From Anaerolineae bacterium (GTDB taxonomy: Bacteria; Chloroflexota; Anaerolineae; Aggregatilineales; UBA3940): a stretch of DNA of 64,000 nt. Below the pieces are notes generated by a model. The model saw only the letters and a program-made list of their open reading frames with translations, was not told the DNA's origin and did not search any database. Below are positions 8,930-17,339 of the stretch, in pieces. Made by a program: the position numbers and the translations under genes. Location: contig JAFGOY010000002.1 of NCBI GenBank assembly GCA_016926255.1, positions 1-64,000 of the forward strand, written 5' to 3'. How positions within the stretch are numbered: position 1 is the first letter of the stretch; each line of letters opens with the position of its first letter.

Positions 8930-8954
8930 CCTCGCCACCCGGCGAGGTTTTCTT
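8930..8954 (+). terminator. intrinsic terminator after bfr
   Basis: A seven-base stem CCTCGCC/GGCGAGG with loop ACCC, followed by TTTTCTT. Confidence 0.8.
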
Positions 8955-9021
8955 GTACCTGATGAATTCCAACAGCATAATCGGTTAAAGTCCCATCTGG
9001 CACAATGAACGTCCCAATCGA

Positions 9022-9027
9022 TATAAT
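9022..9027 (+). promoter_or_regulatory. -10 box upstream of the GH63 gene
   Basis: TATAAT 68 bases before the GH63 start. A weak TGGCAC-like -35 lies 18 bases upstream. Probably the promoter of the three-gene solute cluster. Confidence 0.4.
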
Positions 9028-9094
9028 GGTAATGTGAACCCACTGTTGTCCACCGGCCTCCAAAGACATCAAACTTAGAACTACAGAGAAACCC

Positions 9095-10900
9095 ATGTCG
9101 AATCAAAAAGCCCAGACGTATATTGAACTTATGCGCGATCAAATCGATATCACCCGCGTCCCTTTTAGCGATCGCGGCTCCCGGCTGATGATCATCAAAG
9201 ACCCCAGTAAGGACCTTTTGCTGGTTCGGTTAGCCGAACGCCTGACCAGCCTCCAACCCGGACTCGACACCTACCGAAAACGCCCACCTTTCATACAGGA
9301 ACTATGCCTTATCGATGAAGATGGAATTCCCCTGGAGTGGCAACTCGAAACTTATCCACATCTGCTGGTGTTCCATACCCGGCTGGGAGAATTCAAGCTG
9401 GTGTTCCACGGGAATCAAATGATCGCCTTTGGACTGCCTGACAAGATATCAGCGGGGCTGCGATTTTACGTTGAGCCTCAGTTCTGGCAGGCAACCGAAC
9501 ATGGCGGCATGTTGAAGGCAGTGCGCAACGCAGCCTATGTCAGCAACGCCGACCCGGTGCAGAATCAAATCACACCGGAGGAGGGCGGCTACCGGGTTCA
9601 ATTCATCGTCGAGGCCAGGACAGATACGACTATTCTGCTTGCTATTGGAGACAATCTCTCGTCCGACATCCCGGTGCCACCTTTCAACAGCATCTATGCC
9701 GGGGCAGAAAAACGCTGGCATGACTGGTTCAACAGCGTCCCGCCGGTCGATGAACGCTATCGTAAGACTTATGCTTATGCCTGGTGGGTGATGGCGAACA
9801 ACCTCATCAGTCCACGCGGGAGCATCACCTACGAGGCGATGACCCCCTCCAAGCTAAACTATGTCGGTCTGTGGCTGTGGGACAGCGCACTGCATACGCT
9901 GGCCTATCGACATGTCGACCCGGAACTGGCCTACAATCAGCTCCGGGCAATGACGGTCTGCCAGCTTCCCGACGGGATGCTGCCCGATGCGGTCTATGAC
10001 GAGGGGATCATCTCAACAATCGAGCATCCGTTCACCGCCGAAGTCACCAAGCCGCCGATCATGGCCTGGGCAGCACTGAAGCTGTACGAGAAGACGGGCG
10101 ATCTGGGCTTTTTGGAGGAAATCTACGTATCGCTCGTTCGATGGAACGCGTGGTGGTTCAGCATGAACGACGACGACCTGGACGGCGTGGTGCAGTACAA
10201 TCACCCGTATTCCTCCGGGCTGGACGACAGCCCATTGTGGGACTATGGAATGCCGGTCGAGTCGCCGGATTTGAACACCTATCTCTGCGTGCAGATGGGA
10301 TCGCTGGCAGAGATGGCCGAGGCGCTGGGGATGGACGCCGAAGGCGCGATGTGGCGGCGAAGAGCGGCGGCGATGGTGCGCAACATGATCGATAAAATGT
10401 GGGATAACGAGACCGGGGTATTCCGGGCACTGCACGAGAAACAGCCCCTCCCGGTGATCACACCCTTCAACCTGTTCCCCTTGTGGACGGGCCAGCTCCC
10501 CGACGATATCAAAGGCCGTTTGCTCGAACACCTCACCAATCCCGGCGAGTTCTGGGGTGAGTTCGTCATCCCGACGGTAGCACGCAATGATCAGCATTAC
10601 GATCCACATACGATGTGGCGGGGGCCGATCTGGGTGAACATCAACTATTTCTTCATCGAGGCGCTGCGACAGATCAGCGAGGAGGAGTTGGCCAACGAGC
10701 TGCGTGAGAAAACATTGGAACTGGTGATGCGGCACAACGGTATTTACGAATACTACAACGCCGAAACCGGCAGCCCGCCGGAAACGGCAGCCTATACTTT
10801 CGGTTGGACTGCGGCGGTGTTTATCGACCTGGCGATCCAGGCCAGCCAGTCAGTCCAAACCGGGAAGGCAGCTGATTCTGAGGAGATCGACGATGGGTAA
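9095..10900 (+). CDS. GH63-type glycoside hydrolase (solute hydrolase)
   Basis: 601 aa. The (alpha/alpha)6-barrel part (residues about 220-590) has the family blocks: YVGLWLWDSALHTLAYRHVD, LPDGMLPDA, SGLDDSPLWDYGMP (the Asp is the expected general acid), DPHTMWRGPIWVNINYF and ETAAYTFGWTAA. The N-terminal 200 residues are beta-rich. GH63 includes alpha-glucosidases and mannosyl- or glucosylglycerate hydrolases. No signal peptide is seen, so the substrate is intracellular. It overlaps the next gene (GT4::phosphatase) by eight bases and heads the cluster, which suggests recycling of the solute made by the following two genes. The exact substrate cannot be read from the sequence. Confidence 0.85.
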   Translation: MSNQKAQTYIELMRDQIDITRVPFSDRGSRLMIIKDPSKDLLLVRLAERLTSLQPGLDTYRKRPPFIQELCLIDEDGIPLEWQLETYPHLLVFHTRLGEFKLVFHGNQMIAFGLPDKISAGLRFYVEPQFWQATEHGGMLKAVRNAAYVSNADPVQNQITPEEGGYRVQFIVEARTDTTILLAIGDNLSSDIPVPPFNSIYAGAEKRWHDWFNSVPPVDERYRKTYAYAWWVMANNLISPRGSITYEAMTPSKLNYVGLWLWDSALHTLAYRHVDPELAYNQLRAMTVCQLPDGMLPDAVYDEGIISTIEHPFTAEVTKPPIMAWAALKLYEKTGDLGFLEEIYVSLVRWNAWWFSMNDDDLDGVVQYNHPYSSGLDDSPLWDYGMPVESPDLNTYLCVQMGSLAEMAEALGMDAEGAMWRRRAAAMVRNMIDKMWDNETGVFRALHEKQPLPVITPFNLFPLWTGQLPDDIKGRLLEHLTNPGEFWGEFVIPTVARNDQHYDPHTMWRGPIWVNINYFFIEALRQISEEELANELREKTLELVMRHNGIYEYYNAETGSPPETAAYTFGWTAAVFIDLAIQASQSVQTGKAADSEEIDDG

Positions 10901-12935
10901 AGACAAACCAACGACAGCAATCATCCACTATACCGCGCCGCCGGTGATCGGCGGGGTCGAAATGGTGGTCCGGGCACATGCCCAGGTCTTTATCCGGCAC
11001 GGCTATCCGGTTGCGATCATCACCGGGCGCGGGGAAAAGGAGTCGCTGCCGCCGGGATGCGACCTGGTGGTGATACCCGAAATCGACTCACAGCACCCGG
11101 AGATTCTCGAAGCGAGTGTCAGCCTTGAAGAGGGCAGAGTCCCCGCAAACTTCGATCAGCTAACCAAGCGGCTGTCCGACTCCCTGAGACCGCTCGTCGA
11201 GCAGTTCGACAATGTTATCGTCCACAACATCTTTACCAAGCATTTCAACCTGCCGCTGACCGCCGCCCTGATCGAACTGCTCGACAGCGGGGCGATCCGC
11301 CACTGCATCGCCTGGTGCCATGACTTCACCTGGACAAGCCCGCGTTCGCAACACAAGGTACACCCCGGCGATCCCTGGGATATGCTGCGTACCTGCCGGG
11401 CGGATATGGATTACGTGGTCGTTTCGCAGCAGCGCCAGCAGACACTGGCCGATCTGATGAGCTGCCCACCCGAACAAATCGAGGTGATCTATAATGGAGT
11501 CGATCCGGCCAGCATGCTGGGGCTGTCGGGAGAAGGTAAGGCACTGATCGAACGGCTGGGCTGGCTGGAAAGCGACCTCAACATCCTGATGCCGGTGCGG
11601 GTGACGAAGGCCAAGAACATCGAATACGCGCTGCTGGTCGTGGCGGCCCTGAAAAAGCAGGGCTGCTCGCCGAAGCTTTTGGTGACCGGCCCCCCCGATC
11701 CCCATGACCCGGTAAGCCTGGACTATTTCCACGAATTACAGGAGATGCGCCGCAGCCTGAAAGTCGAGAATGAGATGCGCTTTGTCTTCGAATCAGGCCC
11801 TGAACCGGATGCCCCCCTGGAAATCCCGATGGCGGTAGTTGGCGAACTGTACCGCGCTGCCGACCTGATGTTTATGCCCAGCCACCGGGAGGGATTCGGG
11901 ATGCCGGTGGTCGAAGCCGGGCTGGTGGGGCTGCCTGTTTTCAGTACGGAGATACCAGCGGCGGCAGAGATCGGCGGAGACGACATTGTGATATTCGATA
12001 AGACCGATGAGCCAGGCCGTATTGCCGCAAAGATATTGAAGTGGATCGAGGCGAACCCGCTCTCACGTTTCCGGCGGTGTATCCGCCGATCCTATACCTG
12101 GGATGCGATTTTCCGCGACCAGATCATCCCCCTGATTAACGAAAGGCAGCACACCGTGACGTTTCCCCCACACCTGATGGCAAAGATCGAACAGGCCGGA
12201 CGGCTATATCTGTTTCTGGATTATGATGGCACCCTCGCCGATTTCGCTCCGACCCCTGACATTGTCGAACCCGACCTGGAAGTGGCAGAGATCGTCAGAC
12301 AACTGGCGGATAATCCGCGCATCCGAACGGCGATTATCAGCGGGCGGCGGCTCGACCAGATCGTCAAGCTGGTGCCGGTTGAGGGGATTCTGCGGGCGGG
12401 GACGTATGGAATCGAGATGCTGACCGCACAGGGCGAATCGATCAGCCGGGTAGATTATGACGAGATTCGCCCGGTGCTGGACAGTCTCAAGCCGATCTGG
12501 GCATCGCTGATCGAGGGGCATGATGGATTTTTCCTCGAAGACAAAGACTGGTCACTGGCGCTGCATGCACGATGGGCCGATAATGAAACCGGTGAGCAGG
12601 TATTGATCGAGGCACGGCGGCGGGCGGCGGAGATCGCCCCCGGCAATGTGTTCCGAATTCTGGGTGGGGATCGCTTTCTGGAAGTCGGGCCGACGCTGGC
12701 ACATAAGGGAAAAACCATCGAATATCTGCTCGATGCCGATCGGGAAACAAATTCGCTGCCGCTGTATATCGGCGATGACGATAAGGACGAAGAAGCATTC
12801 GAGGTGATCAAGGCGCGAGGCGGGATCGCCGTAGTGGTGGACGCAGAACCACGCGACACTGTGGCCGATCACCGGCTGGAGTCTCCGCAGGAGGCTCGCC
12901 GCTGGTTGAGACAATTATCGGAACATTTGAAGTAG
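10893..12935 (+). CDS. GT4 glycosyltransferase fused to trehalose-6-phosphatase-like HAD phosphatase
   Basis: 680 aa. Residues 1-420 are a GT-B fold family-4 glycosyltransferase: N-terminal PPVIGGVEMVVRAHAQ, donor-binding MPVRVTKAKNIEYALLV, and the EX7E motif in HREGFGMPVVEAG. Residues 430-680 are an OtsB-like HAD phosphatase: YLFLDYDGTLADF (DxDGT nucleophile), ISGRRLDQI, and GDDDKDEEAF (Mg2+ ligands). The fusion suggests sequential glycosyl transfer and sugar-phosphate removal on one polypeptide. The start overlaps the GH63 stop (ATGG...TAA). With the GT20 downstream, it likely builds a disaccharide or trisaccharide compatible solute. Whether the GT4 half acts before or after dephosphorylation is unknown. 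Confidence 0.88.
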   Translation: MGKDKPTTAIIHYTAPPVIGGVEMVVRAHAQVFIRHGYPVAIITGRGEKESLPPGCDLVVIPEIDSQHPEILEASVSLEEGRVPANFDQLTKRLSDSLRPLVEQFDNVIVHNIFTKHFNLPLTAALIELLDSGAIRHCIAWCHDFTWTSPRSQHKVHPGDPWDMLRTCRADMDYVVVSQQRQQTLADLMSCPPEQIEVIYNGVDPASMLGLSGEGKALIERLGWLESDLNILMPVRVTKAKNIEYALLVVAALKKQGCSPKLLVTGPPDPHDPVSLDYFHELQEMRRSLKVENEMRFVFESGPEPDAPLEIPMAVVGELYRAADLMFMPSHREGFGMPVVEAGLVGLPVFSTEIPAAAEIGGDDIVIFDKTDEPGRIAAKILKWIEANPLSRFRRCIRRSYTWDAIFRDQIIPLINERQHTVTFPPHLMAKIEQAGRLYLFLDYDGTLADFAPTPDIVEPDLEVAEIVRQLADNPRIRTAIISGRRLDQIVKLVPVEGILRAGTYGIEMLTAQGESISRVDYDEIRPVLDSLKPIWASLIEGHDGFFLEDKDWSLALHARWADNETGEQVLIEARRRAAEIAPGNVFRILGGDRFLEVGPTLAHKGKTIEYLLDADRETNSLPLYIGDDDKDEEAFEVIKARGGIAVVVDAEPRDTVADHRLESPQEARRWLRQLSEHLK

Positions 12936-12950
12936 CCGGTATTTTCCATT

Positions 12951-12971
12951 GGTACATTCACTTGATGTACC
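12951..12971. promoter_or_regulatory. inverted repeat in the leader upstream of the GT20 gene
   Basis: Perfect seven-base arms GGTACAT/ATGTACC around a seven-base loop, 23 bases before the leader-peptide ATG. There is no T-run, so it is more likely an operator or an mRNA hairpin than a terminator. Confidence 0.5.
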
Positions 12972-12993
12972 GGTACACAGGGAGGTTAGCCGC

Positions 12994-13029
12994 ATGCCCA
13001 TCTTCAAGAGGATGAGCAGCAGCAGATGA
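12994..13029 (+). CDS. 11-codon leader peptide overlapping the GT20 start
   Basis: ATG to TGA encodes MPIFKRMSSSR. A strong GGGAGG lies eight bases upstream of this ATG, while the GT20 start itself has only weak Shine-Dalgarno pairing. The stop TGA (13027-13029) overlaps the GT20 ATG (13026) in an ATGA arrangement. The sequence therefore suggests that ribosomes load on the mini-ORF and re-initiate on the GT20 gene. Not verified as translated. Confidence 0.5.
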   Translation: MPIFKRMSSSR

Positions 13030-14510
13030 TTATGAAAGAGATCAAACGAGAGAAAAGACAGAAGCCGCTGATTGTCATTGCCTCAAACCGGGGGCCATTT
13101 TCGTTTCAACAGGAAGAAAATGGTTCGTTTACGGTAAGACGTGGATCGGGTGGGCTGGTAACGGCCTTAGGATCACTGGCTGAGCGGTATCAGGTATTGT
13201 GGGTGGCGGCGGCGATGAGTGATGAAGATCGCCGCTGGGCACAATCAAATGAGGAGAAGATACAGCATGTGGAGGGAATCTATCTGAGGCTCATCCAGCC
13301 CGATCCCGATGCCTATGAGCTTTACTACAACCAGATCGCCAATCCCCTGCTGTGGTTCATCCAGCACCAGCTGTGGGACATCCCCCGCTCCCCGACAATC
13401 AACGCCGAAACGTGGCAGGCATGGCGCGATGGCTACGCGGCGGTCAACCGGCAGTTCGCGGAGACCATTGCCGACAGTGTCAAGCATACCGATCACCCCG
13501 TGATCGTCTTCCCACAGGATTACCATCTTTACCTGGTTTCGGGTTATCTGCGCCAGATGCTCGGCGACCGGGTGCAGATTCAGCCCTTCCTGCATATTCC
13601 CTGGCCCGGCCCCGACGCATGGCGCATTTTACCAAAGGGGATGCGCGACGCGATGCTCTACAGCCTGCTCGGCTCAGACCGGATCGGGTTCCAGACACAG
13701 CGCGATGCCTTCAACTTTGTGCAGACCTGCCGCTTCTATCTGCCCGACGCCCACTCGCTGGGCAGCCGGAACAGTATCAATTACGCAGGCCGGAAAATCG
13801 AGGCCAAAGCCTACCCGATCTCAGTCGATGTAGAGCAGTTGGAATCACTGGTCGAAGAACCCGAAGTCCGGCTGCTGCGCTCGCAGGTGCTCAATAATAC
13901 AGGGGATCGAAAGCTCATCCTGCGGGTGGATCGGGTCGAGCCGAGTAAAAATATTCTGAGAAGCCTCGTCGCGTATCGCGCCCTGCTGGAGAATCATCCG
14001 GAACATCATGACCGGGTACAAATGCTGGCCCTGCTGGTGCCATCGCGGATGGAGGTCTACGAATATCAGAACTACCTGCGGGAGATCATGGCCGAGGCGG
14101 GGATGATCAATGCTGAGTTCAGCGACGAACTATGGGAACCGGTGCGGGTGGTGGTCGGGGAGAATTATCACCGGGCAGTGGCCGCCCTGCAATTATATGA
14201 CGTTCTGATGGTCAACCCGCTGGCCGATGGCATGAACCTGGTAGCGAAAGAGGGTGTGCTGGTCAATCAGCGGGATGGGGTGCTGCTGCTGTCGGAGGAC
14301 GCCGGGGCTTTTTACGAACTGGGCGAGCACGCGCTGATCGTGCCCCCGTTTGACATTTACAGCACGATGGAGGCGATCCACGAAGCGTTGAATATGTCGG
14401 AGGATGAACGCCACCGACGGGCCGAGGCTCTGCGCGAACTGGTACGTAGATCGGGAGTCCGGCGCTGGTTCCAGCACCAGGTTGAGGATGCTATGCAGGC
14501 GCTCAGGTGA
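13026..14510 (+). CDS. GT20 family glycosyltransferase, divergent trehalose-6-phosphate synthase homologue
   Basis: 494 aa, usual length for OtsA. GT20 blocks are clear: ASNRGPFSF, GSGGLVTALGSL, LYYNQIANPLLWFIQH, FLHIPWPGPDAWRILP, VDRVEPSKNILRSL, NPLADGMNLVAKE and LLSEDAGAFYELG. Several signature residues differ from canonical OtsA: the catalytic HDYH is PQDYH, RLDYSKG is RVEPSKN, and PLRDGMNL is PLADGMNL. I recall similar variants in other bacteria annotated as trehalose-phosphate synthases, but their activity is not known to me. It likely makes a glycosyl-phosphate intermediate for the fused phosphatase upstream. The acceptor could be glucose-6-phosphate, glycerol-3-phosphate or another phosphate ester. 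MKEIKRE, six bases downstream, is an alternative start. Confidence 0.85.
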   Translation: MIMKEIKREKRQKPLIVIASNRGPFSFQQEENGSFTVRRGSGGLVTALGSLAERYQVLWVAAAMSDEDRRWAQSNEEKIQHVEGIYLRLIQPDPDAYELYYNQIANPLLWFIQHQLWDIPRSPTINAETWQAWRDGYAAVNRQFAETIADSVKHTDHPVIVFPQDYHLYLVSGYLRQMLGDRVQIQPFLHIPWPGPDAWRILPKGMRDAMLYSLLGSDRIGFQTQRDAFNFVQTCRFYLPDAHSLGSRNSINYAGRKIEAKAYPISVDVEQLESLVEEPEVRLLRSQVLNNTGDRKLILRVDRVEPSKNILRSLVAYRALLENHPEHHDRVQMLALLVPSRMEVYEYQNYLREIMAEAGMINAEFSDELWEPVRVVVGENYHRAVAALQLYDVLMVNPLADGMNLVAKEGVLVNQRDGVLLLSEDAGAFYELGEHALIVPPFDIYSTMEAIHEALNMSEDERHRRAEALRELVRRSGVRRWFQHQVEDAMQALR

Positions 14511-14609
14511 ACTCGCCGGAGGGCGGATCATCGAAGCTCGCCGGGGAATGCCGCTGCACGGCGCTATAATCGGGATATATATCACCATCAACAGGAGGGA
14601 GCCAGCCTG

Positions 14610-15491
14610 ATGCCAACCACCAATTTATCAGCCGACGAGCGAGAGAAGATACTGGCCTTCCAGAAGGCGGAGATCACCGGCAAGGAAACCTATTCCCGGC
14701 TGGCCCACCGGATCAAAGACCCGCACAACCGGGAGATCGTCGAGCAGATCGCCGAGCAGGAAGCGGCCCATTACAAGATTTTCAAGACCTACACCGGGCA
14801 GGATATCGGCCCGAACCGGTTCCAGGTGTTTTTCTATGCGATGCTCGCCCGGCTTTTCGGGCTGACCTTCGGCATCAAGCTGATGGAGCGCGGCGAGGAG
14901 TGGGCACAGGCCGAGTACGACTATCTGGCCGAAAAAGTGCCCGAACTCCCCCAGATCATCACCGAGGAGGAAGAGCATGAGGATAAGCTGATCGACATGC
15001 TGGACGAGGAGGCGCTGCGCTACGCCGGATCGGTGGTGCTGGGGCTGAATGATGCGCTGGTCGAACTGACCGGGGCGCTGGCCGGGCTGACCTTCGCCTT
15101 CCAGAACACGCGCCTGATCGCACTGACGGGGCTGATCACCGGCATCTCGGCCTCGCTCTCGATGGCGGCCTCGGAGTACCTCTCGACCCGCGCCGACGAC
15201 CCGGAAAGCAATGCGTTCAGGTCGGCGCTGTATACCGGGATCGCTTATGTGGTGACGGTGGCTATTCTCGTACTGCCCTACCTGCTGCTCGATCATTACA
15301 TTCTCTGCCTGGTGTGGACACTGGCGAACGCGCTGATCGTGATCGCGGTGTTCAACTATTATCTGTCGGTGGCGAAGGATTTGAAGTTCGGGAAGCGGTT
15401 CTTAGAGATGGCATTGATCAGCCTGGGCGTGGCTGCGTTCTCGTTCGGGATCGGGGTTGTGATCCGGCAGGTGTTCGGGATCGATGTGTGA
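14610..15491 (+). CDS. ferritin-like domain fused to VIT1/CCC1 iron transporter (MbfA-like)
   Basis: 293 aa. Residues 1-145 are a rubrerythrin/ferritin-like helical domain with repeated Glu/ExxH motifs (KAEITGKETYSRLAHR, IAEQEAAHYKIF, ITEEEEHEDKLIDML). Residues 146-293 are a VIT1/CCC1 membrane domain with about five membrane spans, starting GSVVLGLNDALVELTGALAGL and including MAASEYLSTRA. This architecture matches membrane-bound ferritin A, an iron exporter in alpha-proteobacteria. The ribosome site is AGGAGGGA. It lies about 100 bases after the GT20 gene and may share its transcript. Together with bfr this gives iron detoxification capacity. Confidence 0.9.
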   Translation: MPTTNLSADEREKILAFQKAEITGKETYSRLAHRIKDPHNREIVEQIAEQEAAHYKIFKTYTGQDIGPNRFQVFFYAMLARLFGLTFGIKLMERGEEWAQAEYDYLAEKVPELPQIITEEEEHEDKLIDMLDEEALRYAGSVVLGLNDALVELTGALAGLTFAFQNTRLIALTGLITGISASLSMAASEYLSTRADDPESNAFRSALYTGIAYVVTVAILVLPYLLLDHYILCLVWTLANALIVIAVFNYYLSVAKDLKFGKRFLEMALISLGVAAFSFGIGVVIRQVFGIDV

Positions 15492-15504
15492 AGCAGCGGC
15501 GATC

Positions 15505-15598
15505 ATTTGTCCGGGGCGCTGCCCCGTGCCCCGGCAGGGAATCAAATTCCCTGCACCCTGCATTCCTGCATCGTGCTGCGCACGATACAGGGAGATGA
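15505..15598. repeat. intergenic palindromic repeat cluster
   Basis: A run of small palindromes: GGGGC-gct-GCCCC, then CAGGGAAT-caa-ATTCCCTG, then ATCGTG-ctg-CGCACGAT-like. The GGGGCGCTGCCCC form is typical of dispersed repeats. It sits between the VIT1-like gene and a hypothetical gene. Confidence 0.5.
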
Positions 15599-15639
15599 TG
15601 GGGTTGGAGTCGTAGAACGATAGGCAAGGGTTTGAAGTA

Positions 15640-16296
15640 ATGGCGGAGCAAGGCGGAGCCGGGAACGCTAAGACAAATCGAAGGCGGCAAAGACTGGCGA
15701 TCATTGCGCTGGCAATAATCACTGCGTCGATTGTATCGATCCTAATTTGCACTGTTCTTATAGGGAACCCTCATCCCCGCGCACCCGAACGCGATTTTGA
15801 CTATGCCGACCTGCTGATTGTCGAGGAGATTGCACCTTCGAACTGGATGGTTGATCCGATGTCGTCAGGTAGAACAGACGGCGATTCGTATTATGACTAC
15901 TACTTCACTCATCACTATGAGGTTTCTGTCGTTGACGGCAAGCAAGTTTTTGCTGGCTATACCAGTTTATACTACGACGATAGAATTGATCCCACAGACT
16001 TCCTAGATTTTACGCGCCACTATATCAATATGGCAGATGGTCCAGCCCCGGATGAGTTGATCCCTGCTATAGAGTATGCTGATCAGTGGGATATTGGGTG
16101 TGAAGTTATAGAGATTCTGGATAGCGAAAGCTGTAAGTTTGCTGCTTCATATCAGGAGGTCATCTTTACGCTTGTCATGCATACAAAAGAAACACTCCGC
16201 TTTGACGATTTGCCAGAAGAAATCATGGCGCAGATCGTGGGGCTGATTGAGACGCAGGATCGGCACATCGGCGAGATGATGGGAATGGATGGTTAG
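15640..16296 (+). CDS. hypothetical membrane-anchored protein
   Basis: 218 aa. One N-terminal membrane segment (IIALAIITASIVSILICTVLIG, residues 22-43) follows a basic KTNRRRQR stretch, so the acidic, Tyr-rich remainder should be outside the cytoplasm. There are no recognisable motifs. Two cysteines about 11 residues apart (IGCEVIEILDSESCKF) may form a disulphide. The second half is AT-richer than nearby conserved genes, as with other accessory genes here. It is convergent with the next gene. Confidence 0.7.
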   Translation: MAEQGGAGNAKTNRRRQRLAIIALAIITASIVSILICTVLIGNPHPRAPERDFDYADLLIVEEIAPSNWMVDPMSSGRTDGDSYYDYYFTHHYEVSVVDGKQVFAGYTSLYYDDRIDPTDFLDFTRHYINMADGPAPDELIPAIEYADQWDIGCEVIEILDSESCKFAASYQEVIFTLVMHTKETLRFDDLPEEIMAQIVGLIETQDRHIGEMMGMDG

Positions 16297-16405
16297 GATA
16301 TGTCCCCCTCTGTTGGCAGCCGTTTGCGGCTGCATACATCATCCCCTGGGGGGGCGATCAGGGTTGGCGCAGATTGCGGTACTTTCATGCGGTTGATGAA
16401 TTTAA

Positions 16406-17008
16406 TCAAATAATGTTGAGTCTGTAGTTGATCGCCTCGCGGATCATCTCCGCATCGGCGCGGGTGATCTCCCGCCCAAAGCGGACGGTTTTGCCCTGGT
16501 ACTCAAATCGCAAAGTCGTATATTTCCAAACCCTGGAAATGCGCAATCTGTCAACCCCGTAACGTTGAAAGCCATCGACCAACAGATCGGCTGCCGGGGG
16601 GCGAATATCGATATCGATGGATTGGATATGCTGAAAATGGTATACAGCCTTCCGGTTCCAGGGATCGTAATCAAAGCGGATTGTTATTTGCTGAGGATCA
16701 ACGATAATCCGCTCCCGCCCGGCCTGACGCCACGCCCCCATTCGAATCGATATCAACCAACTATACAGTAGTACAACCGACAGGCTTATATTAAACAGGA
16801 ACCACCAAAGAGATTCTGTTGAAAAGCCACCAAACGCTGCGAACAAAAACAGACAAAGCGGCGCAACAATAAATACACTTGCGTAACGGAGATTCTCATA
16901 CAGAACAACATTTTTCGCTGCCGGAATATCGATGAAGGTCTGGTGACCTCTCTCGGTGATCTCGGCACGATCTTTGACCGGGGAGAGAATATACATGTAA
17001 GAATACAC
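16406..17008 (-). CDS. hypothetical two-TM membrane protein, PH-like C-terminal region
   Basis: 200 aa. Two adjacent membrane segments (ASVFIVAPLCLFLFAAFGG and LWWFLFNISLSVVLLYSWLIS, residues about 45-95) are followed by a beta-rich domain (RIIVDPQQITIRFDYDPWNRKAVYHFQHIQSIDIDI). This layout resembles bacterial PH-domain membrane proteins. Function unknown. The start is uncertain: MYSYMY or MYILSP a few codons later. Confidence 0.65.
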   Translation of the reverse strand: MYSYMYILSPVKDRAEITERGHQTFIDIPAAKNVVLYENLRYASVFIVAPLCLFLFAAFGGFSTESLWWFLFNISLSVVLLYSWLISIRMGAWRQAGRERIIVDPQQITIRFDYDPWNRKAVYHFQHIQSIDIDIRPPAADLLVDGFQRYGVDRLRISRVWKYTTLRFEYQGKTVRFGREITRADAEMIREAINYRLNII

Positions 17009-17339
17009 AGGTGACTCCTTTTGCTGCCGCCCGAAATCGGATTGGTTTGCGTCAATTCTATCATCTTTTTGCCGGTAGAGATCGAGGGGTGGAGTGAACC
17101 CCTAACATTTGGGGCCTGAGCCGACAGACGGCACGGTAAAATCGAGTTGGATTACGTCAGTTCTATCATCTTTTTGATGGCAGGCATCAAGGCGGTCTCA
17201 TCCGATACATACAAAACACAAATCACCTGATCGTCCCCCTGTGGGGGAGATGGCCCGTAGGGCCAGAGGGGGTGATTATCCACACATAAATTCCGCCCTA
17301 TCTGTGAAATCTGCCCCATCTGTAGACTATAATTACCCC
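17009..17339. other. intergenic region with imperfect direct repeat and palindromic repeat
   Basis: 331 bases between divergent genes. Two imperfect copies of a 45-base segment start near 17040 and 17145, sharing TTCTATCATCTTTTTG. A CCCC-GGGG mini-hairpin lies near 17100. A copy of the dispersed palindromic repeat is at 17233-17275. No ORF or RNA gene is convincing. Confidence 0.6.
17233..17275. repeat. dispersed palindromic repeat, CCCCCTT...AAAGGGGGTG family
   Basis: CCCCCTGTGGGGG followed by an inner stem TGGCCC-gta-GGGCCA and GAGGGGGTG. Same layout as 2488-2530 and 40101-40147 with a different inner stem sequence. Confidence 0.75.

Noticed and set aside
13026-14510. Naming the GT20 gene otsA
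   Set aside because: Several signature catalytic residues differ, so a trehalose-phosphate synthase activity cannot be assumed.
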